This document shows, piece after piece, positions 1 to 5,545 of a DNA stretch of 5,686 bases. A program made the translations under genes and the position numbers. The notes below the pieces were generated by a model. It was not told where the DNA came from. It saw nothing but the letters and a program-made list of their open reading frames with translations, and made no database searches. This DNA is from CAZGOM01 sp964542875. GTDB lineage: Bacteria > Planctomycetota > Phycisphaerae > Phycisphaerales > Phycisphaeraceae. The stretch spans positions 1 through 5,686 of the forward strand of contig CAZIWA010000208.1 of NCBI GenBank assembly GCA_964542875.1, read 5' to 3'. Position 1 is the stretch's first letter. Every line of letters begins with the position of its first letter.

Positions 1-16
1 TTGTTTTTTTGTGGGG

Positions 17-28
17 CTTGTTGACAAG
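17..28. promoter_or_regulatory. 12-bp dyad over the -35 element
   Basis: The arms CTTGT (17-21) and ACAAG (24-28) are perfect inverted repeats around a 2-base TG centre. The dyad covers most of the TTGACA hexamer at 21-26, so a protein bound here would block RNA polymerase at the -35 position. It differs in sequence from the TCAAAC/GTTTGA dyad further downstream, so it could belong to a second regulator. A chance palindrome is also possible, since the arms are only five bases long. Confidence 0.3.
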
Positions 29-49
29 GTAGAGTGTAGGTAGACTTAA
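21..49 (+). promoter_or_regulatory. Candidate sigma-70-type promoter for the efflux operon
   Basis: Positions 21-26 are a perfect TTGACA -35 hexamer in an AT-richer stretch just upstream of the first gene. The matching -10 is weak: TAGACT (41-46) agrees at four of six positions but with only 14 bases between hexamers, and ACTTAA (44-49) has ideal 17-base spacing but a poor match. An alternative pair is TTGATT (54-59) with TATGTT (75-80), spaced 15 bases and straddling the palindromic operator. The region is the only clear upstream control region in the window, but the exact start site is uncertain. Confidence 0.4.
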
Positions 50-101
50 GCGGTTGATTCAAACGTCTGTTTGATATGTTTGTTTGAAACGCGTCCTTAA
101 G
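45..101. promoter_or_regulatory. Palindromic operator region, probable TetR/CecR-type binding site
   Basis: The clearest element is TCAAACGTCTGTTTGA at 59-74, a perfect 6-4-6 inverted repeat of a size typical for a TetR-family dimer. A further half-site GTTTGA lies at 82-87. A larger symmetry is layered on this: TTCAAAC (58-64) mirrors GTTTGAA (82-88), and CTTAAG (45-50) mirrors CTTAAG (96-101). Both pairs share the same centre at position 73 with equal 7-base gaps. The right arm runs into the Shine-Dalgarno sequence of the regulator gene. Because the next gene encodes a TetR-family repressor, autoregulation of the operon from here is the natural inference. It has not been shown that this protein binds it. 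Confidence 0.6.
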
Positions 102-104
102 AGG
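99..104 (+). promoter_or_regulatory. Shine-Dalgarno sequence that sets the GTG start of the regulator
   Basis: AAGAGG lies five bases upstream of the GTG at 110. It is the only good ribosome-binding sequence near the beginning of this gene and favours the GTG at 110 over the later in-frame GTG at 158. It overlaps the right CTTAAG arm of the upstream dyad. Confidence 0.6.
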
Positions 105-109
105 TTTTC

Positions 110-817
110 GTGGCAAAGAAGGCGCCGGTCAAGAAGAAGGCGAAGCGGGCGGCGCAGGTGGAGGCGCCGGAGGTGACGCGCGTGCGGCTGATCGAGGCGG
201 CGAGCGATGTTTTCGCCGAGCGGGGGTTTGCCAATGCGACGGTGCGGGAGATCTGCGTGCGTGCGAGCGCGAACGTGGCGGCGATCAACTACCACTTCCG
301 GGACAAGCAGGGTTTGTACGGCGAGGTGGTGAAGCACCTGCGTGACCGGGTGATGGAGCAGGCTTCGTTCCGGCAGGCGAGCGATGCGAGCCTGGCGGCG
401 CCGGTGCGGCTGAAGGCGTTCATCACGTCGATGCTGGAGCGGACGATTTCGGACATGCCTTGCGCGCAGCTCGGGAAGATCATCAGCAAAGAGATGGTGG
501 AGCCTTCGCCGGGGTTTGCGGAGATCGCGCAGAAGTACGCGGGGCGGCAGGCGGAGATCGTGCGGGAGATCGTCAGAGAGATCGTGGGCCCGCAGGTGCC
601 GGAGCCGAAACTGGATTTGTGCATTACGAGCATCATCGGGGCCTGCCTGGTGTTTCATCACTGCAAGCCGATGATTCAGCGGCTGGCGCAGCGACCTGAG
701 GATTTTTATGGGCCTGGCCGGCTGCCGGACCTGGCGGAGCATGTGGCGCATTTTGTGCTGCATGGGCTGGAAGGTGTGCGCAGGGATGCGAAGGCGAAGG
801 GAGCGACGAGGCCGTGA
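110..817 (+). CDS. TetR/AcrR-family transcriptional regulator, CecR (YbiH)-like
   Basis: This is a ligand-responsive DNA-binding repressor of 235 residues that probably controls its own operon. Residues 23-70 form the TetR helix-turn-helix: a first helix ending in VFAERGFANATV, then REICVRASANVAAINYHFRDKQGLY, where NVAAINYHF (55-63) is the recognition helix. The C-terminal half matches the CecR/DUF1956 ligand domain, notably the ISKEMVEPSPGF stretch (about 125-136) and the SIIGACLVFHHCKPMIQRL stretch (about 182-200). In E. coli, CecR regulates the ybhGFSR ABC efflux genes, which fits the pump genes that follow. Before the helix-turn-helix is a basic tail with seven Lys/Arg in the first 13 residues. 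The GTG start is supported by AAGAGG five bases upstream. The stop overlaps the GTG of the permease, which implies translational coupling. The inducer is unknown. Confidence 0.94.
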   Translation: MAKKAPVKKKAKRAAQVEAPEVTRVRLIEAASDVFAERGFANATVREICVRASANVAAINYHFRDKQGLYGEVVKHLRDRVMEQASFRQASDASLAAPVRLKAFITSMLERTISDMPCAQLGKIISKEMVEPSPGFAEIAQKYAGRQAEIVREIVREIVGPQVPEPKLDLCITSIIGACLVFHHCKPMIQRLAQRPEDFYGPGRLPDLAEHVAHFVLHGLEGVRRDAKAKGATRP

Positions 818-1974
818 ACTATATTGCGCTGCGGATGTTGATGGGCGACAAGGCGAAGTACATCGGCATTGTGATGGGTCTGACGTTCGCGTCGCTGCTG
901 ATAACGCAGCAGGCGGCGATTTTCGTCGGGCTGATGTCGCGTACGTTTGGGTTCATCACGGATCTGGGGCAGCCGGATATCTGGGTAATGGACAAGAAAG
1001 TGCAGTTCATCGACGACATCAAGCCGCTGCAATCGACGATGTTGTATCGGGTGAGGGGGATTGAGGGCGTGGAGTGGGCGGTGCCGCTTTACAAGGGGCT
1101 GCTGAAGGCGCGGCTGCCAACGGGGAACTTTCAGACGTGCAATGTGATTGGGATTGATGATGCGACGCTGGTGGGCGGTCCGCCGAAGATGATTGAGGGG
1201 TCGCTGGCGGATTTGCGGCAGGCGGACAGCGTGATTGTGGACATTGTGGGTGCGACGACGAAGCTGGCGAACCCGGACCCGAAGGATCCGACGAAGCTGA
1301 TTCCGCTGAAGGTGGGGGATACGCTGGAGCTGAATGACTACCGGGCGATCGTGGTGGGGATCTGCGAGACGACGCGGACGTTTCAATCGCAGCCGGTGAT
1401 TTATACGACGTACAACAGGGCGACGCGTTTTGCGCCTCAGGAGCGAAGGCTGCTTTCGTTCATCCTGGTGCAGGCCAAGGCCGGGGTTTCGATTCCGGAG
1501 TTGTGCAGGCGGATCGATGAGCACACGGGGCTGGCGGCGTATCCCAAGCAGGACTTTAAAGACCTGACGGTGAATTACTTCATGAAATACACGGGGATCC
1601 CGATCAACTTCGGGATCGGCGTGGTGCTGGGGTTTGTGGTGGGGACGGCGATCTCGGGATTGCTGTTCTACAACTTCACCCAGGACAACCTGAGGTACTT
1701 CGGCGCGCTGAAGGCGATGGGGACTTCGGATGCGGTGCTGCTGAGGATGATCATGTTTCAAGCGGTGAGCGTGGGCTTCATCGGGTATGGGCTGGGGGTG
1801 GGGATCGCATCGCTGCAAGGGTATCTGCTGGGCAAGACGGAGCTTTCGTTCCTGCTGCCGTGGCAGTTGCTGGTGATCAGCTTCGGCGCGGTGATGCTGA
1901 TCTGCGCGGGTTCCGCGGTGATCAGCATGGTGAAAGTGATCCGGCTGGAACCGGCGGTGGTGTTCAGGAGCTGA
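814..1974 (+). CDS. ABC transporter permease, MacB/DevC-type (FtsX fold)
   Basis: This 386-residue inner-membrane subunit belongs to a mechanotransmitting ABC exporter. Hydrophobic segments suggest four helices: about 17-41, 263-286, 311-338 and 347-371. A large periplasmic domain (about 42-262) follows the first helix, the MacB-like core arrangement. Between helices 2 and 3 is the cytoplasmic stretch LRYFGALKAMGTSDAVLLRM, the typical FtsX-domain coupling region that contacts the ATPase. The protein ends in RLEPAVVFRS, also typical of the family. Its length matches cyanobacterial DevC (about 385 residues). Unlike MacB it carries no ATPase domain; that is the next gene. Translation starts at a GTG that overlaps the regulator's TGA, with AAGGGAG (797-803) ten bases upstream. 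The first methionines after this start fall inside the conserved amphipathic N-terminus, so a later start is unlikely. The substrate cannot be inferred. Confidence 0.94.
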   Translation: MNYIALRMLMGDKAKYIGIVMGLTFASLLITQQAAIFVGLMSRTFGFITDLGQPDIWVMDKKVQFIDDIKPLQSTMLYRVRGIEGVEWAVPLYKGLLKARLPTGNFQTCNVIGIDDATLVGGPPKMIEGSLADLRQADSVIVDIVGATTKLANPDPKDPTKLIPLKVGDTLELNDYRAIVVGICETTRTFQSQPVIYTTYNRATRFAPQERRLLSFILVQAKAGVSIPELCRRIDEHTGLAAYPKQDFKDLTVNYFMKYTGIPINFGIGVVLGFVVGTAISGLLFYNFTQDNLRYFGALKAMGTSDAVLLRMIMFQAVSVGFIGYGLGVGIASLQGYLLGKTELSFLLPWQLLVISFGAVMLICAGSAVISMVKVIRLEPAVVFRS

Positions 1975-2006
1975 TATTTCACTGGGATGAAGAGGATCAA
2001 GGCGTC

Positions 2007-2024
2007 GGATAAGAAGGCAGGAAG
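2007..2024 (+). repeat. Purine-rich repeat in the permease-ATPase gap (copy 1)
   Basis: The 56-base gap between permease and ATPase holds GGATAAGAAGGCAGGAAG. A closely similar sequence, GGGTAAGAGGCAGAAG, lies at 2833-2848 in the next gap. The 9-mer CGGATAAGA at 2006-2014 recurs exactly at 2809-2817. The last six bases here, AGGAAG (2019-2024), are placed six bases before the ATPase ATG and serve as its ribosome-binding site. The similarity may reflect a duplicated gap segment or simply shared purine bias. Confidence 0.4.
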
Positions 2025-2030
2025 CGGAAT

Positions 2031-2780
2031 ATGAGCGTTGAGATGGAAAAACCAAAGGATGAGTCCGGGCGCGCGGTGGCTGTGAAGTGCCGTCAGGTGG
2101 TGAAGACGTATGGCGCGGGCGCGACGTCGGTGTATGCGCTGCGCGGGGTGGACCTGGATGTGTACGCGGGCGAACTGCTGATGATGGTGGGGCCTTCGGG
2201 GTGCGGGAAGACGACGCTTATTTCGGCGATCGCGGGGATTCTGGATCGGGATTCGGGAGATTGCCTGATTTTTGGCGAAGACGTGCAGAAGATGCCGGGA
2301 TACAAGCGTACAAGGTTTCGCGGGGAGAAGATCGGGTTTGTGTTTCAGGCGTACAACCTGATTCCGGCGCTGACGAGCGCGGAGAACGCGGCGGTGCCGC
2401 TGATCATCAACGGGGTGCCGCGCGGCAAGGCGGTGGCCAAGGCGCGGGAACTGCTGGCGGAGGTCGGCTTCAACAGCCGGCAGATGGAGAGCTTTCCCAA
2501 CAAGCTTTCAGGCGGGCAGCAGCAGCGCGTGGCGATCGCGCGGGCGCTGATCCATGAACCGAGGCTGGTGGTGTGCGATGAGCCGACGGCGGCGCTGGAC
2601 CATGACACGGGGCAACGGGTGATGCGGCTTCTGAGGGAGATCGCGCTCAAGGGGAACCGGTCGCTGATCGTGGTGACGCATGATGCGCGTATTTTCCACT
2701 ATGCGGATCGGATTGCGCGGATGGATGACGGGCGGATCGTGGAGATCGGCCCGGGGCCCAAGGAGCCGGTGGCGCATTAG
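2031..2780 (+). CDS. ABC transporter ATP-binding protein, LolD/MacB/DevA type
   Basis: This 249-residue cytoplasmic ATPase powers the exporter. All the expected motifs are intact: Walker A GPSGCGKTT (54-62), Q-loop glutamine 106 in FVFQAYNLIP, signature LSGGQQQRVAIARAL (159-173), Walker B LVVCDEP (179-185) with catalytic Glu184, D-loop ALD (188-190) and H-loop His217 in VVTHDAR. The FVFQAYNLIPALTSAENAAVPL stretch is typical of the branch that works with FtsX-fold permeases. It has a single nucleotide-binding domain, so a homodimer should pair with two copies of the upstream permease. The ATG at 2031 has AGGAAG six bases upstream. An in-frame ATG at 2043 (Met5) has a poorer ribosome-binding site. 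The gene is not overlapped by its neighbours, unlike the other two gene pairs in the cluster. Confidence 0.96.
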   Translation: MSVEMEKPKDESGRAVAVKCRQVVKTYGAGATSVYALRGVDLDVYAGELLMMVGPSGCGKTTLISAIAGILDRDSGDCLIFGEDVQKMPGYKRTRFRGEKIGFVFQAYNLIPALTSAENAAVPLIINGVPRGKAVAKARELLAEVGFNSRQMESFPNKLSGGQQQRVAIARALIHEPRLVVCDEPTAALDHDTGQRVMRLLREIALKGNRSLIVVTHDARIFHYADRIARMDDGRIVEIGPGPKEPVAH

Positions 2781-2832
2781 GGTGGGGAGGAAACGGGTTT
2801 CGGGTAGGCGGATAAGACAAGATTGGGTGGAC

Positions 2833-2848
2833 GGGTAAGAGGCAGAAG
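2833..2848 (+). repeat. Purine-rich repeat in the ATPase-adaptor gap (copy 2)
   Basis: GGGTAAGAGGCAGAAG aligns with GGATAAGAAGGCAGGAAG at 2007-2024, with one substitution and two single-base gaps. In the first gap the copy supplies the ribosome-binding site. Here it lies more than 50 bases from the next start and cannot do so. Confidence 0.35.
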
Positions 2849-2861
2849 ATTCAAGATTCAA
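2848..2861 (+). repeat. Tandem heptamer, two copies of GATTCAA
   Basis: GATTCAA at 2848-2854 is repeated exactly at 2855-2861, and a following G begins a third, broken copy. With only two full units it is not a strong phase-variable tract. It lies about 40 bases upstream of the adaptor start in otherwise purine-rich non-coding sequence. Confidence 0.55.
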
Positions 2862-2900
2862 GGGTCGTAGAGAACAAGGAAAAGGAACGGGTTAGGACAC

Positions 2901-4016
2901 ATGATTACGCGATACATCATTCCGCTCTTGGCGATAGCCGGGCTTTGCTTTGGGATTTTCATGGTGGTGAGGGGAGCGCGTGAGGTGGTGCCGGCGGCGC
3001 CGCTGCAGGCGCCGCCCAAGAGCCCGTTTACGCAGTTCATTGCGGCGTCGGGGATTGTGGAGGCGAGCACGGAGAACATCGCCATTGGGGCGCCGGTGGG
3101 GGATGTGGTGACGCGGGTGGCGGTGAAGGTGGGGGACCAGGTGAAGCAGGGGGCGGTGCTGTTTGAGCTGGACGACCGGACGCTGAAGGCGGAGGCGGTG
3201 GTGCAGAAGGCGCAGGTGGTGGCGGCGGAGGCGGAACTGACGAAGCTGAAGGCAAGCCCGAGGGCGGAGGAGATTCCGCCGCTGGAGGCGAAGGTGAAGG
3301 AAGAGGAAGCGAACCTGGCGCAGTTGAGGGCGCTTTTGGATATCTGGGAGAGCGTGAAGGACCCACGGGCGATCAGCAAGGAAGAGCTGACGCGGAGGCG
3401 GACGCAGATCGCGGTGGGCGAGGCGCGGGTGGCGTCGGCGAAATCGAGCCTGGCGCTGATGAAGGCGGGGAGCTGGAACGAGGATTTGAAGGTGGCACAG
3501 GCGAGGCTGGATGCGGCGAAGGCGCAGGTGGAGGCGGTGCAGCTTCGGCTGGACCGGCTGGTGGTGCGCGCGCCCAAGGATGGCGAGATTCTGCAATTGA
3601 ACATCCGGCCGGGCGAGTACGCGCTGGCGGGGCTGTTGGCCAAGCCGCTGGTGGTGATGGGCGGCACGGAAGTGCTGCATGTGCGGGCGGACATCGATGA
3701 GAACGATGCCTGGCGGTTCAACAAGAATGCGCCGGCGATCGGGTATGCCAGGGGGAACCGGACGATTTCGACCCCGTTGAAGTTCGTGTACACGGAACCG
3801 CTGGTGGTGCCCAAGAAGTCGCTGACGGGGGAATCGACGGAGCGCGTGGACACGCGGGTGCTGCAGGTGCTTTACAGCTTTGATCCCAAGAAGGTGAATC
3901 TGTACGTGGGTCAGCAGGTGGACTTGTTTATCGAGTCTCAGCCGGCGGGCGACGCGGCGGCGACCCAGAGCGTTGAGCATGGAGCGGCGGCTACGCAGAA
4001 GGCAGGCGGGCAATGA
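2901..4016 (+). CDS. HlyD/YbhG-type periplasmic adaptor (membrane fusion protein)
   Basis: This 371-residue adaptor links the inner-membrane ABC pump to the outer-membrane channel. An N-terminal membrane anchor (about 5-24, IIPLLAIAGLCFGIFMVV) has no lipobox cysteine. The first half of the lipoyl domain follows (about 55-93, with VKVGDQVKQGAVLFELDD). A long Ala/Glu/Lys-rich coiled-coil hairpin (about 95-215) has its turn near KDPRAISKEEL (153-163). The second lipoyl half is VVRAPKDGEILQLNIRPGEY (221-240). Beta-barrel and membrane-proximal parts occupy about 250-345. The last 25 residues are a low-complexity tail with two AAATQ units. The ATG at 2901 is preceded by AGGA only three bases away, and by AAAGGA at 2881-2886, which is rather far. 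Initiation may therefore be modest. The stop overlaps the next gene's ATG. Confidence 0.94.
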   Translation: MITRYIIPLLAIAGLCFGIFMVVRGAREVVPAAPLQAPPKSPFTQFIAASGIVEASTENIAIGAPVGDVVTRVAVKVGDQVKQGAVLFELDDRTLKAEAVVQKAQVVAAEAELTKLKASPRAEEIPPLEAKVKEEEANLAQLRALLDIWESVKDPRAISKEELTRRRTQIAVGEARVASAKSSLALMKAGSWNEDLKVAQARLDAAKAQVEAVQLRLDRLVVRAPKDGEILQLNIRPGEYALAGLLAKPLVVMGGTEVLHVRADIDENDAWRFNKNAPAIGYARGNRTISTPLKFVYTEPLVVPKKSLTGESTERVDTRVLQVLYSFDPKKVNLYVGQQVDLFIESQPAGDAAATQSVEHGAAATQKAGGQ

Positions 4017-5533
4017 GAGCGAACAGAATGGCGAAGCGTGTTGGCGTGTTGACGTTTGCGCTGATGGGGACGGCGTTGGCGGGGTGCATGACGGGGCCGG
4101 ACTTTGTTCCGCCGCCGGTGGAGGCGCCTAAAGGGTGGACGATGGACCCGGCGCAGATCGGCGCGGCGACGCAGCCGGCGAGCACGCAGCCCGTGGACGG
4201 GGAGCAAGTGGCCCGGTGGTGGGAGGCGATGAACGACCCGGTGCTGACGGGGCTGGTGAAGCAGGCGGTGGAATCCAGCCTGGACTTGAAAGTGGCGGAG
4301 CAGCGGGTGCTGGCGGCACGGGCGCAGCGCAAGGCACTGGACTCGGGGCTTTACCCGACGGTGGATGCGCATGGCGGGTACACGCACAGCCATCGCAGCC
4401 AGAGCACGAACCAGAACTTTCCCGGGAACCCGGTGGACCAGAACCAGTGGAATGCGAATTTCGATGCTTCGTGGGAACTGGATGTGTGGGGCCGGGTGAG
4501 GCGGGGGATCGAATCCGCGGATGCGCAGCTTCAGATGGAGGAAGAGAGCCGGAACGATGTGATCGTGACGATGCTGGGGGACCTGGCGCGCAACTATGTG
4601 GAGCTTCGCGGATCGCAGGCGCGGGCGAAGGTGGCACGTGAGAACATCGCGCTGCTGAGGGATTTCCAAGGCCTGGCGCAGGCAAAGTACGACGCGGGCC
4701 TGGTGAGCGAACTGGATGCCAAGCAGGCGCAGGCGCAGGCGGCGCAGGCGGAGGCGGCGCTGCCGCTGTTTGAGGATGACGCGAGGCAGGCGAGTTTGCG
4801 GATCGCGACGATTCTGGGCAAGCAGCCGGAGGCGACGCAGCATTTACTGGAGAACCCGCCTGTGATGCCGGACCCGAAACGGATCATCGGGCTGGGGATT
4901 CCCGCGGATGTGCTGAGGCGGCGGCCGGACATCCGGGCGAGCGTGCAGAGCCTGGCGGCGGCGACGGCGAACCTGGGGGTTTCGGCGGCGGAGCTGTACC
5001 CGCGAATCACGTTGACGGGTGCGTTTGGGTTTCAGGGCATCAAGTTCACGGATTTGTTCAACATGAGCAGCCGTTACTACTCGATCAGCCCGGATGTGCG
5101 GGTGCGGCTGTTTGACCGGGAACGGATCCGGCAGGACATCCTGGTTTCCGATGCCCGGGTGAAAGAAGCGGCGCTGACGTATGAGCGGTCGATCGTGGTG
5201 GCGATCCAGGAAGTGGAAGCTTCAATCGGGGCGATCAAAGCGCAGACGGACCGGGAGGTGCGTCTGGAGGAAGCGGTGAACGCGGCAGAGGCGGCGGTGC
5301 AGATTTCACGCATCCAATACGAGCGCGGGATTGCGGATTACCTGACGGTGATCAATGCGCAGCAGAGCCTCAACGCGGCACGCGACTCGCGCGTGGGCGC
5401 CCAGCAGGCGCGGCTGACGCAGGTGGTGGCGCTGTACAAGGCGATGGGCGGCGGGTGGGAAGGCGTGCCGATGCAGGCGGAGCCGGTGGATACCAACAGT
5501 CCGTACTTCAGGGAGATTACGCGGGTGAAGTGA
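4013..5533 (+). CDS. Outer-membrane efflux lipoprotein, NodT/TolC family
   Basis: This 506-residue channel subunit should form the trimeric duct through the outer membrane. The signal peptide ends in a lipobox, LAGC, with the lipidated Cys25 followed by Met rather than Asp, which fits outer-membrane sorting. Two OEP repeats follow. The first has WELDVWGRVRRG (154-165) and a helical region with AKYDAGLVSELD (224-235). The second is marked by LRRRPDIRASVQ (301-312) and AAELYPRITLTGAFG (325-339). The late IQYERGIADYLTVINAQQSL (434-453) is a family hallmark. The length is close to that of the NodT family. The ATG overlaps the adaptor's TGA. AGAAGG (3997-4002) lies ten bases upstream, and Met6 (4028) is an alternative start that keeps the signal peptide. 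An unusually polar Ala/Thr/Gln/Pro linker (about 48-64) precedes the first helix. Confidence 0.96.
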   Translation: MRANRMAKRVGVLTFALMGTALAGCMTGPDFVPPPVEAPKGWTMDPAQIGAATQPASTQPVDGEQVARWWEAMNDPVLTGLVKQAVESSLDLKVAEQRVLAARAQRKALDSGLYPTVDAHGGYTHSHRSQSTNQNFPGNPVDQNQWNANFDASWELDVWGRVRRGIESADAQLQMEEESRNDVIVTMLGDLARNYVELRGSQARAKVARENIALLRDFQGLAQAKYDAGLVSELDAKQAQAQAAQAEAALPLFEDDARQASLRIATILGKQPEATQHLLENPPVMPDPKRIIGLGIPADVLRRRPDIRASVQSLAAATANLGVSAAELYPRITLTGAFGFQGIKFTDLFNMSSRYYSISPDVRVRLFDRERIRQDILVSDARVKEAALTYERSIVVAIQEVEASIGAIKAQTDREVRLEEAVNAAEAAVQISRIQYERGIADYLTVINAQQSLNAARDSRVGAQQARLTQVVALYKAMGGGWEGVPMQAEPVDTNSPYFREITRVK

Positions 5534-5545
5534 GAGGGAGGGTCT

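Larger units (their letters stand above)
2781..2900 (+). other. 120-base intra-operon gap with short repeats, no gene seen
   Basis: Directly after the ATPase stop is a small inverted repeat, GAAAC-GG-GTTTC (2790-2801), without a T-run. Two copies of GGRTAAGA (2810-2817 and 2833-2840) and a tandem heptamer follow. The only possible tiny reading frame (GTG at 2783 to TAA at 2840) has no ribosome-binding site. I see no convincing promoter here. The gap may be an mRNA processing or stability segment, but that is inference. Confidence 0.4.

Noticed and set aside
1..10. T-rich run at the left edge, possible tail of an upstream gene's terminator
   Set aside because: The stem that would precede it lies outside the window, so it cannot be assessed.
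59..763. Minus-strand open frame opposite the regulator
   Set aside because: Low-complexity Arg/His/Leu composition, no domain, and its end runs into the operator palindrome rather than a plausible gene context.
706..2055. Long open frame on the minus strand opposite the regulator and permease genes
   Set aside because: Its translation is a low-complexity run of Arg, His, Pro, Leu and Gln with no domain, and it lies wholly antisense to well-recognised genes. GC-rich, G-skewed coding DNA often leaves the opposite strand open.
2783..2840. Possible 18-codon peptide starting with GTG after the ATPase gene
   Set aside because: No ribosome-binding site and no recognisable peptide pattern.
2858..4013. 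Two long minus-strand open frames opposite the adaptor gene
   Set aside because: One is Ser/Ala/Thr-rich and the other Arg/His/Leu-rich, the expected mirror of GCG/AAG/GAG-rich codons in the adaptor coiled coil. Neither shows a recognisable motif.
3938..4843. Long minus-strand open frame opposite the start of the channel gene
   Set aside because: It is Arg/Leu/His/Pro-rich without a domain and antisense to a clearly real NodT-family gene.
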